DNA of 64,000 nucleotides from the NCBI RefSeq assembly GCF_026343185.1, contig NZ_JAPEMA010000004.1, positions 124,001-188,000 on the forward strand, given 5' to 3'. Under the pieces are notes generated by a model. It was not told the DNA's origin. It did not search any database and saw only the letters and a program-made list of their open reading frames with translations. Shown here in pieces: positions 1-7,165 of this stretch (position 1 is its first letter; every line of letters begins with the position of its first letter). The DNA comes from Streptomyces sp. NBC_00091. GTDB lineage: Bacteria > Actinomycetota > Actinomycetes > Streptomycetales > Streptomycetaceae. Both the position numbers and the translations under genes were made by a program.

Positions 1-110
1 ACCGTGCCGCCACAAGAGCGCCCGCCCGCCTGGGTACTCGCCCGCCGCTGGATCATCGGGGCGCGCCTCCGGGAGACCCGCATCGCCGCCGGCCTCTCGC
101 AGGAGCGGCG
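1..110 (+). pseudogene. N-terminal fragment of an XRE-type HTH regulator
   Basis: From about base 4, frame 1 reads like the start of a Streptomyces helix-turn-helix regulator: a VLARR stretch, then IGARLRETRIAAGLSQE, which is the first helices of an HTH_31/XRE fold. The similarity stops abruptly after the SQE residues at about base 105, and the rest of the domain is absent. The next recognisable sequence is in another frame and belongs to a different regulator, so this is a broken gene end. The gene may begin before the window, so its true start is unknown. The identification rests on pattern memory of the family. Confidence 0.5.
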
Positions 111-607
111 CGCTTCGGCTGCTGTACCGGTCGACGGCGGCCGCCGACCCCGCCACGCAGGCCTACGTGGCAGCGCTCATGGGGGCTGGTGGGGAGGTAA
201 AGGCGGTGGCTGGACGCTTCCCGCGAATGATCGTTGTGGACCAGAAGTCGCTGTTCATCGAGGACCACGTCACGCGCACCGAAAACCACAGCGGCTGGCA
301 CGTTGCGGACCGCAGCTCGGTGATGTGGGCCCGGCAAATTTTCAAGATCTACTGGGAGAACGCGCTCCCCTGGGCCCAGGCCGTGGCGGTCGCCGGTGAG
401 GTTGTGCTGACCGACCGGCAGATGGACATCCTGGAGCAGCTGCATGCGGGCGAATCCCAAGATGGAGCGGGCAGGAAGCTAGGCAAGAGCGACCGGTGGG
501 TGAGCGACGGACTGGCGAGTGCCCGCGAGCGGCTGGGGCTGAAGACGACGCTCCAGCTAATGGCCTGGTACGGGCGCTGGCTGGAGCGAAACTCCAAAAG
601 CTACTGA
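107..607 (+). pseudogene. C-terminal part of a LuxR-type HTH regulator
   Basis: Frame 2 is open from the window start, and from about base 107 it reads as the C-terminal half of a Streptomyces regulator. It has a sensor-like stretch containing LLYRSTAAADPATQAYVAAL, a WHVADRS segment, then a LuxR-type helix-turn-helix near the end (LTDRQMDILEQL, later a recognition-helix region and a LGLKT segment). The true N-terminus is missing. What precedes it in this frame is unrelated, while an XRE-type N-terminus sits just upstream in another frame. ATG codons at 167 and 179 could start a 146-residue remnant, but no convincing ribosome-binding site was seen. It ends at a hairpin terminator. Confidence 0.55.
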
Positions 608-650
608 CCGCGTCGCGGAGCGGGCCCTCGACTGACCGGAGGCGGAAAGG

Positions 651-690
651 GAGAAGCCCCGGCCGGAAGGGGCCCGGCCGGGGCTACTTC
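651..690. terminator. Bidirectional hairpin terminator
   Basis: A long GC stem pairs AGCCCCGGCCGG with CCGGCCGGGGCT around a short loop. It lies between two convergent genes, the LuxR-type fragment ending at 607 and the 106-residue ORF ending at 691, so it can serve both strands. Confidence 0.75.
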
Positions 691-1011
691 TCAGGAGGAC
701 GGCGTCCGCAGCGCGGCTAGCCGCTCCCGATACAGCGCCCCCGCGGCGTAGGTGGCAGCCTCCGCCGACGGTGCGTATGTCTCGATCAGGTGGTGCGAGC
801 GGGCCTTCAATTCGGCCGCCCATGCCAACGCGTGCTGCTGTGCGGACCTTCCGCACTGGCGGGGCTCACCCGGCAGGCAGGCCGGCAGGGGCTCGCCGAG
901 CTTGTTCGCGGCGTGCCGGATTTGCCCGGCGATGGCCGCCCACTGCTCTTCGCTCCGCTCCTGCCCCGGCGGGGCAGGCCAGCCGAGGAAGCTCTCGCCG
1001 TGCGGGTCCAT
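691..1011 (-). CDS. Hypothetical protein, 106 aa, last gene of the radical SAM operon
   Basis: No family was recognised. The protein is acidic and alanine-rich with no membrane segment or signal peptide. It has a tryptophan-containing N-terminus (ESFLGWPAPPGQERSEEQW), two or three cysteines near residues 45-55, and predicted helices to the end. The ATG at 1011 has GGAGG seven bases upstream, which supports the start. It lies 20 bases after the radical SAM gene on the same strand and is probably cotranscribed. A strong hairpin follows its stop. It could be an accessory or substrate-handling protein of the same system, but only position suggests that. Confidence 0.6.
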   Translation of the reverse strand: MDPHGESFLGWPAPPGQERSEEQWAAIAGQIRHAANKLGEPLPACLPGEPRQCGRSAQQHALAWAAELKARSHHLIETYAPSAEAATYAAGALYRERLAALRTPSS

Positions 1012-1031
1012 GAGGTGTCCTCCAGATGCGG

Positions 1032-1940
1032 TCAGGTGGTGGCGATCGTAGCGGCCTGGAGCGGGGCCTCCTCCGGGTCACAGTGCTGCACGGACGGGAC
1101 ACAGGGCCCACAGGGGCCGCACATCGGCAGGAACTGCGGCGGGGTACACGCTGCGGCACCGGGCCCGTGAACCGCGGCGATGTCGGAGCGCGCCTGGGCG
1201 AGGCGGTCGCCGGTCCAGATGTCCGCGAGCGGCTCCTCCCGTACGTTGCCGACATCGATGAAGCGCCCGAGCACGCACGGCCAAACCGCGCCGTCCGGGC
1301 CGATCGCGCACTTCTCGTGAGCGCAGTGCCCGCACAGATCCTTGATCTGCGGACGCGCGCCCTCGCTGGCCCGGCCGAACGCGCGGATCCGGTCGCCGCC
1401 GACCTGCTGTACGCCGATGCTCTTGAGGTCGGTGACGGCCTCCATGGCGCGCTGTCCCTCGCGGAGGGTGACGACGCCGCCGCGGATCGGGATGCCGAGG
1501 TCGACGGCCTTCTGCACGTTGGCGCGGGTCTTCCGATGCGCGCCCCGGAGCTTGGTGATGTCGTCGTGCTCGGCGGCGTTGTCGCTGTAGTACGAGGTGG
1601 CGAGCTTGGCGCCGTGCGCGGTGATGGCTTCCCAGACCTCGGGCTTGATGTGCGTCATGTTCGAGAAGATCTCGATCCCGAGGCCCCGGCCGGCGGCATG
1701 GGCGATCAGCTCGGGCAGGTGCGGGTACAGGGTGGGCTCACCGCCGATGTACTGAACGTCGGCACCGCCCATGGCCGCGAACTCGTCGATGACGCGCACC
1801 CAGTCGGCGACCGTCATCGTGCCGTGGCCGCGCTCGGGTCCGGAATCGGCGTAGCAGTGGGTGCAGCGCTCGTTGCAACGGCCGGTGACCTCCAGCCACG
1901 CGAACTTGAGGTTGGAGCCGGGCAAGGTGGTGGTACTCAT
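1032..1940 (-). CDS. Radical SAM/SPASM-type protein
   Basis: A 302-residue radical SAM enzyme. The [4Fe-4S]/SAM motif CxxxCxxC is at C22, C26 and C29 (CNERCTHC), followed by the glycine-rich IGGEPTLYP segment that binds SAM. The C-terminal third has cysteines spaced like a SPASM auxiliary-cluster domain: CGHC, a GPDGAVWPC segment, and a CGPCGPC cluster near residue 280. Enzymes of this build usually modify ribosomal peptides or carry out related radical chemistry; the substrate here is unknown. The ATG at 1940 has AAGGAGG upstream. It sits in a minus-strand operon after four small ORFs and before a 106-residue ORF. No leader-peptide-binding (RRE) domain is evident at the N-terminus. Confidence 0.85.
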   Translation of the reverse strand: MSTTTLPGSNLKFAWLEVTGRCNERCTHCYADSGPERGHGTMTVADWVRVIDEFAAMGGADVQYIGGEPTLYPHLPELIAHAAGRGLGIEIFSNMTHIKPEVWEAITAHGAKLATSYYSDNAAEHDDITKLRGAHRKTRANVQKAVDLGIPIRGGVVTLREGQRAMEAVTDLKSIGVQQVGGDRIRAFGRASEGARPQIKDLCGHCAHEKCAIGPDGAVWPCVLGRFIDVGNVREEPLADIWTGDRLAQARSDIAAVHGPGAAACTPPQFLPMCGPCGPCVPSVQHCDPEEAPLQAATIATT

Positions 1941-1980
1941 GGTGGTGCCTCCTTGATGAAGTCGGGAGGTACGAGGCCCG

Positions 1981-2016
1981 GTCCGGCCGTGGGTCCTGGC
2001 AGATACACGGCCGGAC
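1981..2016 (-). repeat. Inverted repeat in the spacer before the radical SAM gene
   Basis: GTCCGGCCGTG at 1981-1991 pairs with CACGGCCGGAC at 2006-2016 across a 14-base loop. It lies in the 98-base gap between the 163-residue ORF and the radical SAM gene. No T-run follows, so it may be a transcript-processing or attenuation hairpin, or a protein-binding site, rather than a full terminator. Confidence 0.45.
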
Positions 2017-2038
2017 GGGTGTCAGGAGTGCGGGTGGC

Positions 2039-2530
2039 CTAGTCCGGCAGCCCACCGCACGCCGTGCAATTCGGGTCGATGCCGGCGCAGCGCGGGTGGA
2101 GCTGGTAGGCCCTGCGGGCCGGGACACAGCCCCAGCTGGGGGCAGGAGCTATGAGCCAGCGCGCAGGGAAGCCCGGCCGGCCGAGCGGCGCCGACTCCGC
2201 TGCGGCCGACCAGGGATACCGCCCGTGCCGGTCGATGTACGTCGCCCACGGCACCTCATGCTGCTCGATGTAGAGCTGCTGGCGGAGATAGAGCGCTGCG
2301 GACGCGTGCCCGTGCTCCGCCTCAGCCGGGAGGTTCAGGCGGAGCTGCTGCCGCATCCACGCCTCGGCGTCCTCGGGCTCCTCCAGCGTCGCCACGATCT
2401 CGCGCGCTGGGCGCATCGGCCAGATGGCCGAGTCGAGCGGCGCCTCCTGCTCGTGGTCGGGGATGTAGCCCCTGGGGCCGGTGTAGGCGTACGCGTGCCA
2501 ATGCAGTCCGGCCGGCGGAGACGCCGTCAT
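2039..2530 (-). CDS. Hypothetical protein, 163 aa, cysteine-containing C-terminus
   Basis: No family was recognised. The sequence opens with an aromatic-rich segment (LHWHAYAYTGPRGYIPDHEQ), has an acidic helical middle containing EEPEDAEAWMRQQ, and ends with four cysteines over about 30 residues, the last two as a CTAC pair, so metal binding is possible. The start ATG at 2530 overlaps the stop of the 72-residue gene in an ATGA arrangement, indicating translational coupling within the operon. There is no signal peptide or membrane segment. Its place directly before the radical SAM gene makes a partner or substrate role possible, but nothing in the sequence proves it. Confidence 0.7.
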   Translation of the reverse strand: MTASPPAGLHWHAYAYTGPRGYIPDHEQEAPLDSAIWPMRPAREIVATLEEPEDAEAWMRQQLRLNLPAEAEHGHASAALYLRQQLYIEQHEVPWATYIDRHGRYPWSAAAESAPLGRPGFPARWLIAPAPSWGCVPARRAYQLHPRCAGIDPNCTACGGLPD

Positions 2531-2745
2531 CGACCAGCCACCGGCTCGACGTTGTCGACGGCGGTGGTGAACTCCCGGCCGGACGGGCCCCGGATGTACG
2601 CCAGCTCCATCCAGCGCTCGCAGGCGACCGAGCCCGACACGTTCTCGTTGATCACGGCCATCAACTCGCCCTCGGTGCCGGACGCGATGTCACGGACCCG
2701 CTTACGCAGCAGCCGGTGGGGGACGTACTCGTACTGCTCACTCAT
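2527..2745 (-). CDS. Hypothetical small protein, 72 aa
   Basis: A 72-residue protein of unknown function, mixed charge, without membrane segment or leader-like core. It contains LLRKRVRDIASGTEGELMAV and, near the end, a short beta-strand-like IRGPSGREFTTAV segment. The ATG at 2745 lies inside the end of the preceding 56-residue gene, and its own stop overlaps the start of the next gene, so it is the middle of a chain of overlapping cistrons. I recall similar small proteins beside XRE-TPR regulators in Streptomyces, but I have no name for the family. Confidence 0.7.
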   Translation of the reverse strand: MSEQYEYVPHRLLRKRVRDIASGTEGELMAVINENVSGSVACERWMELAYIRGPSGREFTTAVDNVEPVAGR

Positions 2746-2908
2746 CCGCCGCCTCCGAGCAGGTGCCGAGGAAGCGCTCCCAGCCGCGGCGGGCCCGGTC
2801 GAGCAGATCCGCGCTGGGTTCGGCCACCGCGGCGACCCCCGCCAAGGGGTCGTCCGGGGTTTCGATGCTGAGCACGTCGCGGGCGCAGCTGCGCATCGGG
2901 CCGGTCAT
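2738..2908 (-). CDS. Hypothetical small protein, 56 aa
   Basis: A 56-residue ORF with its ATG at 2908 overlapping the stop of the 70-residue gene (ATGA) and its stop overlapping the start of the 72-residue gene. This double coupling is the main evidence that it is translated. The sequence begins MTGPMRSCARDVLSIETPDD and ends in an acidic tail (CSEAADE), with a helical arginine-rich middle (LLDRARRGWERFLG). No family was recognised. It carries two cysteines and no hydrophobic segment. Confidence 0.6.
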   Translation of the reverse strand: MTGPMRSCARDVLSIETPDDPLAGVAAVAEPSADLLDRARRGWERFLGTCSEAADE

Positions 2909-3117
2909 GCCGACTCCGTTGCCGCAGGCGCGGCCGACGCCACCACAGCGAGGCGCTCCAGGAGCGAGCGGGCTTCGCGCCGGTTGAGGACCAGCTCGGC
3001 GTCGCCCTGGTGGGCGTCGACGTCGAACAGGGCAAGCGGGATGCGCACCTCCCCGGTTCCCTGATCGGTGCTCAGCTCAGTGTTGCGCGCGAGCGAGGCA
3101 TGCCACCCTCGAACCAT
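2905..3117 (-). CDS. Hypothetical small protein, 70 aa, first gene of the radical SAM operon
   Basis: The first cistron of the minus-strand operon. The ATG at 3117 is preceded by a perfect AAGGAGG seven bases upstream, so this start is preferred to the longer 85-residue reading. The middle of the protein looks like beta strands (GEVRIPLALFDVDAHQGD), followed by a helix (LVLNRREARSLLERLAVVA) and an alanine-rich tail. There are no cysteines, and the Ser/Thr/Cys-rich core typical of a lanthipeptide precursor is absent. A palindrome just upstream is the likely operator. Function unknown. Confidence 0.7.
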   Translation of the reverse strand: MVRGWHASLARNTELSTDQGTGEVRIPLALFDVDAHQGDAELVLNRREARSLLERLAVVASAAPAATESA

Positions 3118-3170
3118 CCTGCGCCTCCTTGGTGATGACATACCGTCACCATATGGGCGCACAAAGCGAG

Positions 3171-3195
3171 GTAGGGGGACAGATTGTCCCCCTAC
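3171..3195 (-). promoter_or_regulatory. Palindromic operator candidate upstream of the small-ORF operon
   Basis: Two perfect 10-base arms, GTAGGGGGAC and GTCCCCCTAC, flank the 5-base centre AGATT. A further half-site-like TTGTCCCTA follows at about 3202-3210. The site lies between the stop of the XRE-TPR regulator gene (3215) and the first gene of the operon (ATG at 3117), where its regulator would be expected to bind. Confidence 0.6.
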
Positions 3196-3214
3196 CCCAG
3201 GTTGTCCCTATTCC

Positions 3215-4462
3215 CTACGCGGTCGTGACTCCTACCGCCTCGGCGAGAACGCTGGCCTCAGCCCGAAGTGCATGCGGGGCCTCCCGCCACAGGTCAAGGA
3301 CCGCGGTACGCGCGACCGGGGTGTAAGCCACGGTCTCTGAATTGATCTCATGCGCGATCTTCATGACGTGCAGCGCGGCCGTTCGTTCCCCCCGGTGAAG
3401 ATGCCCACGAGCCACATCGATCCAGAGCCGCGATCGGCGCTCCAGCGAAGGCATCGCATCCGGGTCCACTTCGTCAGCGAGGGTGAGCGCCTGGCCGGCG
3501 GCCGACAGGTCGGTTGCGACGCCGATCTGGTGGAAGTCGACGTTCGTGCGGCTGAACATCGTCGACGCGTGGACGTAGGCCACTGGCAGCGACTTGGCGA
3601 CTTGGTCGCCCGCATCCCAGTAGCGCCACGCGTCACCGGTCCGTCCTGCGCGGGCTGCGGTGATCGCCGCCTGAAGCTGAAGCGCGCCGTACACCCCACG
3701 CCAGTCATCGGGGGCGCCGTCCAGGTGGGGGCGAAGCAAGGACGCGGCATCTTGGACGAGCTGGAGCGCCTCGTCGGGGTGGGCGGTGCTGCGGAGGATG
3801 TTGGCGAGGCTCCAGGCCGCTGCGGCGATGGCCGCCGGGTCATCGGAGGCTTGCGCGGCGGCCATCGCGCGGTCCACGACGACCCAGGCCATCTCGGCAG
3901 TCGCAATGTAGGCGGTGGCCTGCTGGGTAAGCCGGTACACCTCCGACAGCGCAGCGTACGCCGACCGGCGTCGGGAGCCGTCCAGCGCCCGCACCGCAGT
4001 CTCGGCATCCCGAATCAGGCCCGGCAGTAGGTCACAGACCTGCGTGCGGTTGTGGTCGGAGGTGTGCCAGAGCTGCCAGGCGTCGTCCACTCGGCTCCGC
4101 AGGGCGGCCGGGTCCGGCGGTGATGCGGGCAGGTCCCAGATCAGAGGGCGGGTCATGACCGCTTCCCAGATCGCGGGCATGCCGGGATGGGCAAGGCGGC
4201 CGGCGCCGACGAGCGGCACCACGACCGGTGTTGCGACTTCGGTCGTGGTGCCGGTGAGGAGCTGGAGGTCACTGAGCTGGAGCGCTGCCGCGAGACGCAT
4301 CAGCAGGGAGTGCGAGCGGAGGTCGCGCTCGCCGCTTTCGATCTTCTTGAGCCAGTCCGGGCCGCGGCCACACAGCCCGGCCAGCACGGGACGGGACATC
4401 CCGCGCGATTCGCGGAGCAGCCGAATGCGCTCGCCGGTGGTGAGGGTGCTGGGGATATCCAC
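3215..4462 (-). CDS. XRE-family regulator with TPR-like C-terminal domain
   Basis: Taken from the GTG at 4462, which has a GAAGGGG site upstream, this is a 415-residue regulator. Residues about 8-60 form an XRE helix-turn-helix (TTGERIRLLRESRGMSR, then GPDWLKKIESGERDLRS). The remainder is a long run of paired helices with TPR-like character, as in Streptomyces regulators that sense small ligands. It lies upstream of, and in the same direction as, the radical SAM operon, with a palindromic operator candidate between them. The longer reading of 635 residues has no plausible start or homology upstream and was not used. The regulated genes and ligand are inferred from position only. Confidence 0.85.
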   Translation of the reverse strand: MDIPSTLTTGERIRLLRESRGMSRPVLAGLCGRGPDWLKKIESGERDLRSHSLLMRLAAALQLSDLQLLTGTTTEVATPVVVPLVGAGRLAHPGMPAIWEAVMTRPLIWDLPASPPDPAALRSRVDDAWQLWHTSDHNRTQVCDLLPGLIRDAETAVRALDGSRRRSAYAALSEVYRLTQQATAYIATAEMAWVVVDRAMAAAQASDDPAAIAAAAWSLANILRSTAHPDEALQLVQDAASLLRPHLDGAPDDWRGVYGALQLQAAITAARAGRTGDAWRYWDAGDQVAKSLPVAYVHASTMFSRTNVDFHQIGVATDLSAAGQALTLADEVDPDAMPSLERRSRLWIDVARGHLHRGERTAALHVMKIAHEINSETVAYTPVARTAVLDLWREAPHALRAEASVLAEAVGVTTA

Positions 4463-4532
4463 GTGGTGCCCCTTCTCGAATGCCGATGGCGTCAGCGTAC
4501 GTCGACGCGATGGTGCGCGGGAATGCAGAAAG

Positions 4533-4563
4533 GGCCCCCTCCCGCCCGTAGGCGAGAGGGGGC
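4533..4563 (-). terminator. Hairpin terminator
   Basis: GCCCCCTC pairs with GAGGGGGC, with an inner CGCC/GGCG stem and a CGTA loop. It lies just downstream of the small membrane-protein remnant ending at 4570 on the minus strand and upstream of the XRE-TPR regulator start. Confidence 0.65.
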
Positions 4564-4569
4564 GTTGTT

Positions 4570-4692
4570 CTACTTGGAGACGAGCTGGTACAGGGTGAGT
4601 CCGAGCCCGGCCAGGCCGGTCACAGCGGCGATTGAGGGGAGCGGCCACCGGGCCCGCTCGAGTGCCTCCACCCGCTGCTCCAGGCTTGGACG
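4570..4692 (-). pseudogene. 3' part of a small membrane-protein gene
   Basis: The last ~40 codons read as a short coiled segment (SLEQRVEALERARWPLP) followed by one hydrophobic helix (AAVTGLAGLGLTLYQLV) and a short tail. This resembles small single-pass proteins common on Streptomyces mobile elements. Upstream of about 4690 the reading frame runs antisense into a serine-recombinase remnant and loses any similarity, so the 5' end has probably been replaced. A hairpin follows the stop. Confidence 0.5.
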
Positions 4693-5084
4693 TTGGCGGC
4701 GCCCGGAACGCACTGGAAGTACAGCTGAGTAAACTCTCGGCGGCCATCGATCGTGCGACCACCGGGCACGTGATGGGAGACATTCCGCGGGACTCGTACC
4801 TGCGAACGCGCGACATGCTGACTGCCGAGCGGGCCGAGGTCCAACGCAAGCCCGATGCTCTGCCGAAGGAACAGGCAGAGCAGCCACTGAGTCCTGTCCC
4901 CTTCCGCGGCGTAGTCCGTGGTCTGTTGGACGAGTGGGCGACGATCAGCGTGCAGTCGAAGCGCACGATCCTGGCGTCGATGATCCTGCGCGTGGAGATC
5001 TGCGCGCAGAAGACCGTTCGGGTGGTGCCGGTGTGGGCTCCGGCGGACGAAGCGCCGCCCGGCGCGAAGCCCACAGCCGTATGA
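4690..5084 (+). pseudogene. C-terminal remnant of a large serine recombinase
   Basis: From about 4690 the plus strand encodes the last ~130 residues of a large serine integrase. The RNALEVQLSKLSAAIDRATT coiled-coil segment, a DIPRDSYLRTRD stretch and the terminal FRGVVRGLLDEWATIS segment are all typical of Streptomyces phage-type serine recombinases. The N-terminal catalytic domain and zinc ribbon are missing. The breakpoint coincides with the truncated 5' end of the minus-strand membrane-protein gene. This marks the 1-5.1 kb stretch as a decayed mobile-element edge; the next gene is chromosomal core. Confidence 0.75.
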
Positions 5085-5099
5085 GCTGAGCCGCCTGAA

Positions 5100-6098
5100 C
5101 TACGGGGCCACGTACCCCACAACAGGATAATGGTCGGAGAGGTTGGAGTAGGTGTAGGAGGTGCCCCAGCTGGAGACGGTCCAGGGCGCCGACTGCTCCT
5201 TGACCACGTTGTTCTCCCAGCCCGCCGGGCGGGCGTTGCCCTTGCGGTACAGGACGTAGTCCAGGTCCTCGCGCGGGTCGGTCGGGTAGCGGTAGTTGGC
5301 GATCGAGTTGAGCGCCGTGTCGAAGGAGTACGGGTGGCCCGTACGCGAGTCGGCGCCGGCCAGGTCGGCGTCCGCGAGCATCGAGGCGTACTCCGGGGTG
5401 CGGGAGTCCACGTTCATGTCGCCCGCGACGATGACCTGTTCGTCCGCCGGGATGTTCTTGGCGTCGAGGAAGGCGTCTATGTTCTTGAACTGCCGGCTGC
5501 GCATCTGCGCCGCCTCGCCCGCGCCGCAGCCCGGGTCGGTGGACTGGGCGTGGGTGCCGACCACGTGCACCTTGGTGCCGTTGACGTTCAGCACCGCGTA
5601 CGCGAAGCCCTTGTTGGACCACCAGTCGGCGCCGCAGGCGTCCTTGTAGACCACCTGCTCCTTGCGCAGGATCGGCCACTTGCTGAGGATCGTGACCCCG
5701 CCGTCCTCCGGGGTGGTGGTGGAGTAGGCGCCGCCCGTCGCGTCCCAGCCGGTCTTGCCGCGGCCCATGACCGGGGTCTGGTAGGGGTACTGCGCGGAGG
5801 AGTTCGCCTTCAGCGCGTCCGAGGCGGCGTTGTCGAAGGCCTCCTGGAGCACCACCACGTCGTGGCCCTGGTAGAAGGAGGCCTTGGGGATCTCCGAGGC
5901 CCGGTGGTCCTGGCCCCAGTTCGGGTAGAGGTTCTTGCTCATCAGGAACGCGTTGTACGTCAGGACGCTCAGTCGCGGGGCCCCGGCGCTCTCGGCGGCC
6001 GTGGCGGCGGGCGCGGAGGTGACGGCCAGGGTTCCTGCGGCGATCGCCGCGACGGCCGTGGCGGCGGCCCGGGTGCGGCGGTGCGAGGTGTGCAGCAT
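5100..6098 (-). CDS. sph: Secreted sphingomyelin phosphodiesterase (sphingomyelinase C)
   Basis: A DNase I-fold phosphodiesterase that would cleave sphingomyelin to ceramide and phosphocholine outside the cell. A signal peptide is clear: basic residues, then AAATAVAAIAAGTLAV, with cleavage near APAATA. Mature-domain motifs are LSVLTYNAFLM at the start, a VVVLQEAF metal-binding glutamate, VGTHAQS, VAGDMNV and the terminal SDHYPVVG histidine. The chosen ATG at 6098 has GGAG six bases upstream; ATGs at 6113 and 6110 are also in frame. Length and motif order fit the bacterial neutral sphingomyelinase family. It stands alone on the minus strand, 15 bases after the recombinase remnant. Confidence 0.9.
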   Translation of the reverse strand: MLHTSHRRTRAAATAVAAIAAGTLAVTSAPAATAAESAGAPRLSVLTYNAFLMSKNLYPNWGQDHRASEIPKASFYQGHDVVVLQEAFDNAASDALKANSSAQYPYQTPVMGRGKTGWDATGGAYSTTTPEDGGVTILSKWPILRKEQVVYKDACGADWWSNKGFAYAVLNVNGTKVHVVGTHAQSTDPGCGAGEAAQMRSRQFKNIDAFLDAKNIPADEQVIVAGDMNVDSRTPEYASMLADADLAGADSRTGHPYSFDTALNSIANYRYPTDPREDLDYVLYRKGNARPAGWENNVVKEQSAPWTVSSWGTSYTYSNLSDHYPVVGYVAP

Positions 6099-6238
6099 GA
6101 AGGTCTCCATCATTCCTGCGAATCCTGCGGGGGAAGATCGACGCCGTTATCCAAGCAGCCGCGGTTACCTCCCGGTAACACCCAGGACAAGGAATTCTGT
6201 CCGGGCCGAGGACTTCTTCCGCTCGCATACTTGAACCC

Positions 6239-7129
6239 ATGAAGCACAAGGAGCTCTCCACCCCCACAAGGCCCGCCACGCGCCCCGATCCGGAGCCTCC
6301 GGCTCCCGGCGGAATGCTGTGGAGCACCACGGGGGACATCCGCTCCCTGCTCACGCTGCCCGCCGCGTTCACCCTCCAGGTCGCCCACCCCGCCGTCGGG
6401 GCCGGGGTCGACCAGTACTCGGCCTTCCGCACCGACCCCTGGGGGCGCGGCGAGCGCTCGCTGCGCTCCCTGATGCTGTGGGTGTACGGCGGCGCCGAGG
6501 CCGCCGCGGAGGGCCGCCGGGTACGCCGCCTGCACAAGGAGATCCAGGGCACCGACACCCGGGGCCGGCGCTACCACTCCCTCGACCCCGCCTGCTTCGC
6601 GTGGGTGCACGCCACCGGCTTCCCCGTCGCCCTGCACGCCGGGCGCTACCTGTTCCGCCGCATCACCCCCGCCCAGGAGCGGCAGCTGTACCGGGAGTGG
6701 CTCCAGGTGGGCCGGATCCTCGGCCTCCACGACCGGGACATGCCGCAGACCGTCGAGGAGTTCTGGCCGTACTACCACCGGATGCTGGCCGAGGAGATCG
6801 AGCCGACCAAGGTCGCCCGTGAGCTGATCGCCGCCGATGCGGACCTGCCCCCGCCCGAGGCGGCCTCCCGGGCCGTCCGGCTCCTGCTGCGGATCGCCTG
6901 GCCGGCCCTGCGCACCGCGTACCTGCACTTCCGGGCCTTCGTCACCGTCGGCTACATGCCGCCCGACGCGCGGGCCGCCATCGGCCTGGAGTGGACCCCC
7001 GCCCAGGAGCGCCGGCTCCGGCGGTTCAGCACGGCCGTACGGATCCTCGTACCGCTGCTGCCCGAGCGGCTGCGCTACCTCCCGAGGGCCCGGGCCGCAC
7101 GGGCGCGATGGCGCGCCGGCACCCTCTGA
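6239..7129 (+). CDS. MpaB-type oxygenase family protein (DUF2236)
   Basis: A 296-residue protein of the MpaB/DUF2236 family, related to latex-clearing heme oxygenases. The family core is visible as a LQVAHPAVGAGVDQYSAF segment (conserved HP), a DPWGRGERSLRS stretch, WVHATGFP with the conserved histidine, and a late TVGYMPP. The substrate is unknown. There is no ribosome-binding site before the ATG at 6239. A -10-like CATACT at 6226-6231 would place the transcript start at or next to the ATG, so a leaderless mRNA is likely. The gene faces an M1 peptidase gene convergently across a strong hairpin. Confidence 0.8.
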   Translation: MKHKELSTPTRPATRPDPEPPAPGGMLWSTTGDIRSLLTLPAAFTLQVAHPAVGAGVDQYSAFRTDPWGRGERSLRSLMLWVYGGAEAAAEGRRVRRLHKEIQGTDTRGRRYHSLDPACFAWVHATGFPVALHAGRYLFRRITPAQERQLYREWLQVGRILGLHDRDMPQTVEEFWPYYHRMLAEEIEPTKVARELIAADADLPPPEAASRAVRLLLRIAWPALRTAYLHFRAFVTVGYMPPDARAAIGLEWTPAQERRLRRFSTAVRILVPLLPERLRYLPRARAARARWRAGTL

Positions 7130-7144
7130 GGGGCACCGGCGCGC
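7111..7144. terminator. Bidirectional hairpin terminator
   Basis: GCGCGCCGG pairs with CCGGCGCGC, with an inner CCCTC/GAGGG stem. It overlaps the 3' end of the oxygenase gene and lies 22 bases from the stop of the convergent M1 peptidase gene. Confidence 0.7.
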
Positions 7145-7165
7145 GGGTCCGCGTACCGCCGTGGA

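Noticed and set aside
2742..3035. 97-codon minus-strand ORF overlapping the small-ORF chain
   Set aside because: Arg/Pro/Trp-rich shadow. The coupled 56- and 70-codon frames explain the same DNA with good start signals.
4945..6558. 537-codon minus-strand ORF over the sphingomyelinase gene
   Set aside because: Frame-shifted shadow of the sphingomyelinase gene without signal peptide or motif.
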